NCBI GenBank assembly: GCA_013329565.1 | Contig: DUJZ01000032.1 | Span: 1,142 to 8,036 of the forward strand | DNA from: Methanomassiliicoccales archaeon | GTDB lineage: Archaea; Thermoplasmatota; Thermoplasmata; Methanomassiliicoccales; UBA472 | Reading direction: 5' to 3' | Length of the DNA stretch: 6,895 nt | In this document: piece by piece, positions 1 through 4,956 of the stretch | Numbering within the stretch: position 1 is the stretch's first letter | Layout: each line of letters opens with the position of its first letter | The notes under the pieces: model-generated | What the model saw: the letters and a program-made list of their open reading frames with translations, nothing else | Databases searched by the model: none | What the model was told of the DNA's origin: nothing | Translations under genes and position numbers: made by a program

Positions 1-665
1 ACCGAGCCCGGGTACATCTCGAACATCGCCGGTACGCCCTCCCGGTCGGTGATGAGGCCGATGTTGGCCTGCCTCATCGCCTCCTCGTCCCGGTTGTGCC
101 CCCACTCCGCCCAGCCGTGCATGCGCCCGTAGGTGGAGACGGAGGTGATGTCGTAGCTGAGCACGTCGCCAGCCCGGGCGAGGCGCCTCTCGAACAGCGT
201 CTCCATGTCATCGTACGCCTCACCTAGTCGCTGCGTCAGCTCCGTCATGCGCGGCGAGCCGAACCGCCCGCCTATGCCGAGGATCTCCCTCACCAGGCAG
301 CCGTCGGCCGCGTCCTCCACGGAGGACAGCGGCCCTCCGGCCAGTATCTGCGCCACGGCGACGGCGAGCAGCCGGTCGCCGTCGGCGCCGAAGGCGTCGT
401 ACAGGTCGTCGCGCAGGCCGATGCTCTCGGCCAGCCCGATCAGGGCGTACGAGCCGCCGAAGCGGCGCGAGCGCAGCGCCGCCTCATCGATGAAACTCGC
501 GCCGGTCGCCCTGCTCTTTTTAGGAATGACGTGTCCGGTCTTTTCGTCCACCCGCCCGAGATACTCGTTGACCGTGACCGGATACTTCTTCCCTGGCTCG
601 TACCGGGATGTGCTCCGGTAGGCGTACTTCTTCCCGTTTCGCTCGACATGGTATATCTCGGGCAT
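1..665 (-). CDS. IS1634-like DDE transposase, 5' part (3' end outside window)
   Basis: Reading the minus strand from ATG at 665 gives 221 residues with no stop before the window edge. It looks like the N-terminal half of an IS1634-type (IS4 superfamily) transposase, which cuts and pastes its own insertion sequence. The N-terminus (MPEIYHVERNGKKYAY...) is the basic, DNA-facing part. Residues 169-181 (LSYDITSVSTYGR) contain the probable first catalytic Asp, D172. Residues 188-192 (WGHNR) and 199-219 (QANIGLI...GVPAMFEMYPG) match the block that in this family surrounds the second Asp, here D207. The final catalytic Glu would lie off the window. An ATG directly upstream (668) is equally possible. 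I prefer 665 because a TATA box centred near 690 predicts transcription starting at about 664, i.e. a leaderless mRNA. The visible part is intact, with no frameshift. Family assignment is from motif memory; activity cannot be judged without the C-terminus. Confidence 0.82.
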   Translation of the reverse strand, partial: MPEIYHVERNGKKYAYRSTSRYEPGKKYPVTVNEYLGRVDEKTGHVIPKKSRATGASFIDEAALRSRRFGGSYALIGLAESIGLRDDLYDAFGADGDRLLAVAVAQILAGGPLSSVEDAADGCLVREILGIGGRFGSPRMTELTQRLGEAYDDMETLFERRLARAGDVLSYDITSVSTYGRMHGWAEWGHNRDEEAMRQANIGLITDREGVPAMFEMYPGS

Positions 666-666
666 C

Positions 667-685
667 ATACCTACAATGTAGGTAT
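667..685. repeat. 19-bp palindrome over the transposase transcription start (candidate operator)
   Basis: ATACCTACA and TGTAGGTAT form perfect 9-bp arms around one central base (676). The palindrome sits directly between the TATA box and the start codon, covering the predicted transcription start and the A and T of the first ATG. A protein bound here would block initiation, so autoregulation by the transposase or a host repressor is plausible. The palindrome is seen directly; its function is inferred. Confidence 0.55.
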
Positions 686-686
686 A

Positions 687-694
687 TTATATAA
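687..694 (-). promoter_or_regulatory. TATA box for the transposase
   Basis: TTATATAA lies in the only strongly AT-rich stretch nearby. Its centre is about 26 bp upstream of the tandem ATGATG (668-663), the spacing expected for an archaeal TATA box and a leaderless start. The element is its own reverse complement, so it could in principle also fire rightwards (start near 717) toward the transporter genes; polarity would depend on the flanking BRE, which I cannot assign clearly. Confidence 0.6.
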
Positions 695-796
695 GCGTTC
701 CTTTTTATTTCCCCTTACATACTGGCCAAACGCCTAAAATATGAACAGGGACGCGATCGGCGCCCCTACCTACAACTCATCCGAAAATTTCAGTCC
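695..796 (+). promoter_or_regulatory. Leader/promoter region of the ABC importer
   Basis: This divergent spacer probably contains the insertion-sequence terminus, which cannot be placed without its partner end. Visible elements are: TTTTTATT at 702-709, a TATA-like element that would start RNA near 732; AAAATATG at 737-743, a second weak candidate; and an imperfect hairpin GGGACGC / GCGCCCC at 748-766 (six pairs, one A/C mismatch, five-base loop). There is also a 20-codon ORF from ATG 741 to TAG 801-803 that overlaps the binding-protein start out of frame. No Shine-Dalgarno sequence precedes the ATG at 797. Confidence 0.35.
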
Positions 797-1654
797 ATGG
801 TAGACGATACCGTTTCCAGTCAACCCGCTGACAGCGGGGCCTCCCTCAAGAAGAAGGGCAGCAAGAAGAACATGATGATCATCGCCGCTGCGGTCGTGAT
901 CGTCGTGGCCCTCGTCGCTGTCGTCGTCTTGGGAGGATTCCTGAATCCCGAGGAGGAGTACGACAACGCCCTGGACCGCATCCAGAGCAGGGGCAAGATC
1001 GTTGTAGGTACCCAGGTGCCTTATCCCCCCTTCGAGAACATCAACACCACAACTGACAAGCTCGAGGGCATAGACATCGAGATCATGGAGTATGTCGCCG
1101 CGAAGCTGAACGTGACCATCCAATGGAAGACCATGGACTTCGACCCGTTGTTCGCCGCGGTTCAGACCGGCCAGCTCGACTGCGCCATATCTTCGATAAC
1201 CATAACCGCCGCCCGTGACGAGATCAACGACTTCTCGTCCCCGTACTACGTGGCCAACCAGGCCGTTCTGGTGCAGAACAGCAGTGACATATCGGACCTG
1301 GACGACCTCAACGGAACCAAACTGGTAACCCAGACCGGAACCACCGGTCAGTGGTGGGTCGATGAGAATCTGAGCCCAGAGAGCAACACCCCGCTCTCCG
1401 ATGTTCCGGCAGCCGTCCTTGGCGTTAACAACGGTCAGTACGATGCGTTCATCGTGGACACCCCGGTGGCCAACAAGTACTCCAACGACACCAGCTACGA
1501 CCTGAAAGTGGCGTTCGTAATCCACACCCTGGAGTCCTACGGCATCCTCATACCTCAGGACGAGCCTGAGCTGAAGATCGCGATCGACTCGGCCATCGCC
1601 GAAATGATCGCCGACGGGACCCTGGATGATATCCTGGACAAGTGGCTGCTTTAA
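797..1654 (+). CDS. Polar amino acid ABC transporter, membrane-anchored substrate-binding protein
   Basis: This is the extracytoplasmic binding protein of a PAAT-family (TC 3.A.1.3) importer, SBP_bac_3 fold, 285 aa. Residues 1-26 are hydrophilic with a Lys cluster (KKKGSKKN, 18-25). They are followed by a hydrophobic segment at about 27-47, which I read as an uncleaved N-terminal anchor because no lipobox Cys or clear cleavage site follows. The binding domain runs from about 66: GKIVVGTQVPYPPFE (66-80), DIEIMEYVA (93-101), then SITITAARDEINDFSSPYY (133-151), whose R140 is the family's ligand-carboxylate Arg. D221 in AFIVDTPVANKY is the usual ligand amino-group Asp. These residues support an alpha-amino acid ligand; which one cannot be read from sequence. 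There is no SD before ATG 797. That start is kept because it supplies the positive charges expected on the cytoplasmic side of the anchor. The permease follows 62 bp later. Confidence 0.92.
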   Translation: MVDDTVSSQPADSGASLKKKGSKKNMMIIAAAVVIVVALVAVVVLGGFLNPEEEYDNALDRIQSRGKIVVGTQVPYPPFENINTTTDKLEGIDIEIMEYVAAKLNVTIQWKTMDFDPLFAAVQTGQLDCAISSITITAARDEINDFSSPYYVANQAVLVQNSSDISDLDDLNGTKLVTQTGTTGQWWVDENLSPESNTPLSDVPAAVLGVNNGQYDAFIVDTPVANKYSNDTSYDLKVAFVIHTLESYGILIPQDEPELKIAIDSAIAEMIADGTLDDILDKWLL

Positions 1655-1716
1655 ACGAGACAGCTCCAAACCCCTTACCTTGAACTTTATTCAACTAATG
1701 GAACAGGTGCCGCAAA

Positions 1717-2403
1717 ATGGTCATGACCATTGATTGGACGATAATACCCGAATACCTGCCGATATTCATGAAGGGGTTGCAGACGACCCTGTTGATATCG
1801 GTCGTCTCCATCATCCTGGGGTTCGTTGGCGGTATACTTATCGGCATGTGCCGAATATCGCGAAACCGGCTGGTGTACGGTGCGTCCACCGTTTACGTTG
1901 AGGCGTTCCGCGGCACGCCACTCCTCATCCAGATATTCTTGATCTATCTAGGCCTCCCCCAGTTGGGCATCTACATCGACAGCCCCCTGGTGGCCGGTCT
2001 GATCGCTCTTTCCCTCAACAGCGCTGCATATCAGTCCGAAATATTCCGAGGCGGGGTCCAATCCATCTCCGTCGGGCAGATCGAGGCCGCTCGCTCTCTT
2101 GGAATGACCTACAACCAGGCGCTCTTCAATGTGGTCATCCCTCAAGCCCTTCGCAACGCCCTTCCGCCGTATACTAACGAGTTCATAACCATGATCAAGG
2201 ATTCCTCCCTGGTGATGACCATAGGCGTCCTCGAGCTCACCCTGCGGGGAAAGCTCATCAGCGCCACCACCGGCCAATCCATTCCGGTGCTGCTTTTCGT
2301 TGCTATCCTCTATTTCGTGCTGACATTCAGCACTTCCCGTATCCTGAGGTACGTGGAAAGGAGGTTCGCCATCCCGGGCATGATGGGGAGTGATTCAAAA
2401 TGA
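1717..2403 (+). CDS. Polar amino acid ABC transporter permease (HisM/GlnP family)
   Basis: This is the membrane channel subunit of the importer, 228 aa, typical for the HEQRO/PAAT permease family. Hydrophobic segments are visible at about 23-44, 66-87 (after the family motif EAFRGTPLL, 62-70), 91-102, 160-175 and 188-204. The cytoplasmic EAA loop is clear at about 119-150: [20 protein letters not shown], then a [11 protein letters not shown] stretch. It docks into the ATPase. The start at 1717 is chosen because AGGTG (1705-1709) lies seven bases upstream; an ATG at 1723 is in frame but too far. A TTTATT element at 1686-1691 could be a weak internal promoter. The stop (TGA 2401-2403) overlaps the ATPase start in an ATGA junction, indicating translational coupling. 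One permease suggests a homodimer. Confidence 0.94.
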   Translation: MVMTIDWTIIPEYLPIFMKGLQTTLLISVVSIILGFVGGILIGMCRISRNRLVYGASTVYVEAFRGTPLLIQIFLIYLGLPQLGIYIDSPLVAGLIALSLNSAAYQSEIFRGGVQSISVGQIEAARSLGMTYNQALFNVVIPQALRNALPPYTNEFITMIKDSSLVMTIGVLELTLRGKLISATTGQSIPVLLFVAILYFVLTFSTSRILRYVERRFAIPGMMGSDSK

Positions 2404-3209
2404 CCGAGCCGATACTCGAAGTGATCGACCTGAAGAAGTCCTTCGGCGACAACCACGTGCTCAAAGGAATTTCATTGAAGATAATGCCCCAGGAGGTGGT
2501 CACGATCATCGGGGCGTCCGGAAGCGGCAAGAGCACCCTCCTGCGCTGCCTGAACCACCTGAACGTTCCTGACGGTGGAAGGATCATATTCCAGGGGCAA
2601 GACATAAGCGGCGACGACATAGACATCAATGCCGTCCGTACGCAGATGAACATGGTGTTCCAGTCGTTCAACCTCTTCATGCATCTGACGGCTAAGCGCA
2701 ACATCGCCCTCGCCCTCCTGAAGGTCAAGAAGATGACCAAGGCCGAGGCCGAGGAGAGGGCGATGAAGGCCCTGGAGAAGGTCGGCCTGGGGGAGAAGGC
2801 GGATGCCTATCCCGGCGAGCTTTCCGGAGGACAGCAGCAGAGGGTGGCCATCGCCCGGGCCATGGCCATGGACCCCAAGGTCATCCTGTTCGACGAGCCG
2901 ACGTCCGCTTTGGACCCCGAACTGATAGGCGAGGTCCTGGACGTCATGAAGAAGCTGGCGCTATCCGGGATGACCATGTTGGTGGTGACCCACGAGATGG
3001 GCTTCGCCCGGGAGATGGCCGACAAGGTGATATTCATGGACCAGGGGGTTATCGCCGAGCAGGGCACCCCCGAGGAGATATTCGTGAACCCTCAGAACCC
3101 CCGCACCAAGGTTTTCCTGAGAAGGATACTGAAGGAGGTGGACGCCATGGACCCAGGCATCCCCCAGGATTTCTTGCCGGCCGGCAACGGGGTCCAAGAC
3201 AACCCTTAA
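2400..3209 (+). CDS. glnQ: Polar amino acid ABC transporter ATP-binding protein (GlnQ type)
   Basis: This ATPase drives the importer on the cytoplasmic face as a homodimer. All nucleotide-binding motifs are intact in the 269-aa product: Walker [10 protein letters not shown] (38-46), Q-loop VFQSFNLF (86-93, Q88), signature LSGGQQQR (141-148), Walker [14 protein letters not shown] (161-173) and switch His H198 in VVTHEMGFA. The helical-domain stretch HLTAKRN (95-101) departs from the more usual HLTVLEN. The C-terminus carries about 20 residues beyond the usual ...[11 protein letters not shown] end, rich in Pro, Gly and Asp and without a recognisable domain. Translation is coupled to the permease through ATGA, helped by a GGGGAGTGAT Shine-Dalgarno-like tract (2385-2394). 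The symbol reflects family membership; glutamine specificity is not demonstrated. Confidence 0.95.
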   Translation: MTEPILEVIDLKKSFGDNHVLKGISLKIMPQEVVTIIGASGSGKSTLLRCLNHLNVPDGGRIIFQGQDISGDDIDINAVRTQMNMVFQSFNLFMHLTAKRNIALALLKVKKMTKAEAEERAMKALEKVGLGEKADAYPGELSGGQQQRVAIARAMAMDPKVILFDEPTSALDPELIGEVLDVMKKLALSGMTMLVVTHEMGFAREMADKVIFMDQGVIAEQGTPEEIFVNPQNPRTKVFLRRILKEVDAMDPGIPQDFLPAGNGVQDNP

Positions 3210-3213
3210 GTAT
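3206..3213 (+). promoter_or_regulatory. TATA-like element at the start of the ilv leader region
   Basis: TTAAGTAT overlaps the stop codon of the ATPase gene and is centred about 27 bp upstream of ATG 3237. That is the geometry of an archaeal TATA box driving a leaderless transcript. It differs from the TTTAWATA consensus at two or three positions and has no clear BRE, so it is a candidate only. Confidence 0.3.
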
Positions 3214-3236
3214 GCTGTCGGAAATACGAACGGACC

Positions 3237-3296
3237 ATGGGCGCGCTGAGCATTCGCACCGTCATTGTTCCGGTCCAGCGTGTCTTGGGTATCTGA
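3237..3296 (+). CDS. Possible branched-chain-residue-rich leader peptide upstream of ilvN-ilvE
   Basis: ATG 3237 to TGA 3294-3296 encodes MGALSIRTVIVPVQRVLGI, 19 residues of which nine are Leu, Ile or Val. It is the first ORF after the ATPase gene, lies about 27 bp downstream of a TATA-like element, and is followed two bases after its stop by a hairpin. That arrangement resembles the leader peptides of bacterial ilv attenuators. By hand count, GC at codon positions 1, 2 and 3 is about 63, 42 and 74%, the same order as a real gene in a GC-rich genome, but 19 codons are a small sample. There is no SD, so it would need leaderless translation. Residues are interspersed rather than forming a long run, and no known archaeal homologue is recalled. 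Chance is a live alternative. Confidence 0.25.
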   Translation: MGALSIRTVIVPVQRVLGI

Positions 3297-3298
3297 AA

Positions 3299-3317
3299 GG
3301 GGAGCCTTTGGCTTTCC
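3299..3317 (+). other. Hairpin just after the leader-peptide stop
   Basis: GGGGAGCC and GGCTTTCC pair around a TTT loop as an eight-pair stem, two of the pairs being G-U. No U-run follows, so it is not a canonical intrinsic terminator. It ends 11 bases before the GAGGT Shine-Dalgarno of the next candidate ORF, so it could influence ribosome access or processing. Confidence 0.3.
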
Positions 3318-3342
3318 CGTTCATTGTGAGGTTGGTTTGTCA

Positions 3343-3567
3343 ATGAGAATGCTTTCGTTCGGCCTGCTGGTCCTTGGCGTGGTGAAAGGCGCGGGGCGTC
3401 GCCCCAAGGTGATCGAGGGAAGCGACTGTCATCAGCTGCCCTGGTTATCCACGCCAAAGTATCCCAGCGGCCAGGACAACGGACGCAATGACGATGGTTA
3501 TTACCAACCGATAAAGAAGAACCACAGCGTGCGGAACTATCAGATACCGATAAAAGGAAAGAAGTGA
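3343..3567 (+). CDS. Candidate small protein (74 aa) upstream of ilvN, unknown function
   Basis: I do not recognise this ORF. ATG 3343 is preceded by GAGGT (3328-3332, spacing 10). The product starts MRMLSFGLLVLGVVKGAGRR, a short stretch rich in Leu and Val, and continues with a hydrophilic, Asn/Asp/Lys/Gln-rich tail with no Cys pairs or known motif. By hand count, GC at codon positions 1/2/3 is about 55/39/69%, the pattern of true genes here and not seen in the opposite-strand frames. Its TGA (3565-3567) overlaps a GTG (3564) in the ilvN frame and forms part of the TGAGGA tract that precedes ilvN ATG 3582, mirroring the ilvN-ilvE junction. A longer version would need a TTG start at 3265 with no SD. 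It may instead be a structured leader that happens to be open. Confidence 0.4.
   Translation: MRMLSFGLLVLGVVKGAGRRPKVIEGSDCHQLPWLSTPKYPSGQDNGRNDDGYYQPIKKNHSVRNYQIPIKGKK
3374..3457 (+). other. Potential three-way-junction RNA fold in the ilv leader
   Basis: A perfect 9-bp outer stem pairs TTGGCGTGG (3374-3382) with CCACGCCAA (3449-3457). Inside it are two further stems: GGGGC-GTC-GCCCC (3393-3405), and AGGGAAGC (3416-3423) with GCTGCCCT (3435-3442), which has seven pairs and one A/G mismatch. Together they draw a three-way junction, the shape of several riboswitch aptamers. I could not match it to a TPP or other known aptamer consensus. It overlaps the 74-codon ORF, so structure and coding compete as explanations or coexist. 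Confidence 0.25.
3549..3557 (+). promoter_or_regulatory. TATA-like element immediately upstream of ilvN
   Basis: GATAAAAGG is centred about 28 bp before ATG 3582, so it could drive an almost leaderless ilvN transcript independent of the longer leader. An ACCGATAAA copy 39 bp upstream (3507-3515) repeats the same core as 3546-3554. Because 39 is a multiple of three, the repeat may just reflect a PIK peptide repeat in the small ORF. Confidence 0.3.
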
Positions 3568-3581
3568 GGACAGGGATCGAG

Positions 3582-3944
3582 ATGGAAGTCATATCGATGG
3601 TCGTGAACGACGAGTTCGGGGTCATGCAGAGGATCATGGGCGAGTTCACCCGCCGCAAAATCAACGTGGACACCATCGTCGTCGGGAAGTGCGAGATGCC
3701 CGGCAAGTCCCGTGTCGTCCTCACGGTCTCCGACCGCAAGCAGGCCGAGTGGGCCGTCGACAGCCTTCAGCGGCTGCACGACATAATCCAGGTCGAGCTG
3801 GTGGACGAGAGCCGCCAGGAAGCCTACGCCCTGGTCGGGAACACCTTCGGCAAGGCCCGTTTGATCGGCTCCATGGAGGAAGTGGAGAAGATGCTCCAGG
3901 CCACCAACCCGGACCGCTTCATAAGGGCGGTCAGCGCCATCTGA
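3582..3944 (+). CDS. ilvN: Acetolactate synthase small (regulatory) subunit-like ACT protein
   Basis: This is the regulatory subunit type that binds acetolactate synthase and mediates valine feedback at the first committed step of branched-chain amino acid synthesis. The 120-aa product opens with an ACT domain (1 to about 75): VISMVVNDEFGVMQRIMGEF, then RRKINVDTIVVG and SRVVLTVSD, closely following IlvH/IlvN. ATG 3582 is chosen because it coincides with the family's N-terminus and has TGAGGA upstream; a GTG at 3564 would add six residues (MRTGIE). The C-terminal part after the ACT domain is only about 45 residues, shorter than the usual second domain, so the whole is well below the roughly 160 aa of bacterial IlvN/H. 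Aligned to E. coli IlvH, Asn29 is kept (N28) and Gly14 is kept (G13), but Asn11 becomes Asp (D10), so valine sensing may differ. No catalytic ilvB is in the window. Confidence 0.85.
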   Translation: MEVISMVVNDEFGVMQRIMGEFTRRKINVDTIVVGKCEMPGKSRVVLTVSDRKQAEWAVDSLQRLHDIIQVELVDESRQEAYALVGNTFGKARLIGSMEEVEKMLQATNPDRFIRAVSAI

Positions 3945-3953
3945 GGTGATGGG

Positions 3954-4877
3954 ATGAAGGGAAAGATCTGGATGGACGGGCGTCTGGTGGAGTTCGAGGA
4001 CGCCAAGGTGCACGTGCTGGCACACGGTTTACATTACGGGACCGGGGTCTTCGAGGGCATCCGCGTATATCATACGAAGCAGGGAAGGAACATCTTCCGG
4101 CTGAGGGACCACATGGTCCGCTTCCTGAACTCGGCCAAGGTGCTGCAGATGAAGGTGCCGTACTCCTTGGACGAGCTGTGCGGAGCATGCCGCGAGGTCG
4201 TAAAAGAAGCGGACCCGAAGGGCGATTACCTCCGACCTATAGCATTCTACGGCGTCCACCCCGAGTACAAGATCGGGCTCAGCCCAATCAAGCTGGGCAC
4301 CAACGTCAGCATCATGTGCACCCACATGGGCGTGTACATGGGCAAGGACCAGGTGGAGCAGGGGGCGAACATTATAACGTCGTCCTGGGAGAAGTACTCC
4401 AACCACGCCGCCGCCCTGAACGCCAAGGTCAGCGGGCATTACGTGAACTCGGTGATCGCGAAACTGGAGGCCATCCAGCACGGCTGCGACGAGGCGCTCC
4501 TGCTCAACCCCAACGGCAATGTGGCCGAGGGCACCGGGGAGAACGTGTTCATGGTCAAGAACGGCAGGCTGTGCACGCCGCCGGTGTCCGCCGGGATACT
4601 GGAAGGCGTCACCCGCGACTGCATCATGACCATCGGCCGTGACCTGGGCATAGAGGTCGTGGAGAGGGACATCACCCGCTCCGAGCTGTACATGGCCGAC
4701 GAGGTGTTCATGACCGGGACCGCAGCGGAGATATCCCCGATACGCTCGATCGACGATCGGTCGATCGCGGAGGGCGACATCGGACCGGTGACCAGGAAGC
4801 TGGGCGCGGTGTTCCACAAGGCGGCCATGGGCGAGGACCCCCGATACGAGGGATGGTCCGACCTGGTGAAGGTCTAA
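3954..4877 (+). CDS. ilvE: Branched-chain amino acid aminotransferase
   Basis: This PLP-dependent fold-type IV enzyme transfers the amino group between glutamate and the 2-oxo acids of Val, Leu and Ile; it is cytosolic. The 307-aa product has the normal family length. Diagnostic blocks are LHYGTGVFEGIRVY (26-39), LRPIAFYG (93-100), and NAKVSGHYVNSVIAK (156-170), whose K158 should be the PLP Schiff-base lysine. They continue with EGTGENVFMV (192-201), with E192 facing the pyridine nitrogen, GILEGVTRD (214-222), and TGTAAEISPI (254-263), which holds the cofactor phosphate. The start is fixed by a strong Shine-Dalgarno, GAGGTGAT (3943-3950), that contains the last two bases of the ilvN TGA, so the two genes are cotranscribed and coupled. 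An out-of-the-ordinary 8-bp inverted repeat lies near the 3' end (4747-4767). A pyrimidine-rich spacer follows. Confidence 0.96.
   Translation: MKGKIWMDGRLVEFEDAKVHVLAHGLHYGTGVFEGIRVYHTKQGRNIFRLRDHMVRFLNSAKVLQMKVPYSLDELCGACREVVKEADPKGDYLRPIAFYGVHPEYKIGLSPIKLGTNVSIMCTHMGVYMGKDQVEQGANIITSSWEKYSNHAAALNAKVSGHYVNSVIAKLEAIQHGCDEALLLNPNGNVAEGTGENVFMVKNGRLCTPPVSAGILEGVTRDCIMTIGRDLGIEVVERDITRSELYMADEVFMTGTAAEISPIRSIDDRSIAEGDIGPVTRKLGAVFHKAAMGEDPRYEGWSDLVKV
4747..4767. repeat. Perfect 8-bp inverted repeat inside ilvE
   Basis: CGATCGAC and GTCGATCG flank GATCG. The tract encodes the IDDRSI stretch (265-271) of the aminotransferase, in a loop region without known catalytic residues. It may be a chance product of GATC-rich codons. 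Confidence 0.4.
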
Positions 4878-4879
4878 GC

Positions 4880-4906
4880 TCTTTCCAAGGTCCTTCCTTT
4901 TCAATT
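4880..4906 (+). terminator. Possible T-rich terminator after ilvE
   Basis: The spacer just after the ilvE stop is unusually pyrimidine-rich (CTTTCC, then TCCTTCCTTTTC at 4891-4902). There is no hairpin. Archaeal RNA polymerase can terminate on T-rich non-template tracts, but this one has at most four Ts in a row, so it is weak. Confidence 0.3.
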
Positions 4907-4919
4907 CAGAGGCGGAGCG

Positions 4920-4927
4920 TTAAATAA
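4920..4927 (+). promoter_or_regulatory. TATA box for the oxidoreductase operon
   Basis: TTAAATAA stands out from GC-rich surroundings. Its centre predicts transcription starting near 4949-4951, upstream of ATG 4957 but downstream of ATG 4942. This argues for a very short-leader mRNA and for the second ATG as start. It also indicates that the oxidoreductase genes are a separate transcription unit from ilvN-ilvE. Confidence 0.55.
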
Positions 4928-4956
4928 GCCACGCTCAGATTATGAACCGGTATTCT

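Noticed and set aside
205..621. Plus-strand frame opposite the transposase
   Set aside because: The minus strand gives a recognisable DDE transposase with catalytic-site motifs; the plus frame is Ser/Arg/Pro-rich noise.
667..775. The two direct TACCTACAA copies as target-site duplications of the insertion sequence
   Set aside because: Both lie on the same side of the transposase gene, and one is inside its promoter; a duplication should flank the whole element.
770..1669. A 299-codon open frame on the minus strand opposite the binding protein
   Set aside because: It is a mirror of a confidently identified plus-strand gene; its product is low-complexity Val/Gly/His/Asp-rich, as expected from reading GC-rich codons backwards.
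1655..1716. A gene or RNA between binding protein and permease
   Set aside because: Only 62 bases; beyond the SD of the permease and a weak TTTATT element nothing structured is visible.
3265..3342. N-terminal extension of the 74-codon ORF from a TTG at 3265
   Set aside because: There is no SD upstream of the TTG and it would overlap the leader peptide and hairpin; ATG 3343 has a GAGGT at workable spacing.
3445..3525. A strikingly hydrophobic minus-strand peptide (VVLLYRLVITIVIASVVLAA...) that looks like a membrane helix
   Set aside because: It has no ATG or SD, stops at a TAA after the helix, and is the codon-aligned antisense of an Asn/Asp/Lys/Tyr-rich tail; complementing A at codon position 2 automatically yields hydrophobic residues.
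3210..3563. A known structured RNA gene (SRP RNA, RNase P RNA, TPP riboswitch or tRNA) filling the spacer
   Set aside because: I looked for the SRP GGAAG/AGCAGC helix-8 signature, the RNase P GAGGAAAGUC core, the TPP CUGAGA core and a tRNA T-loop, and found none on either strand.
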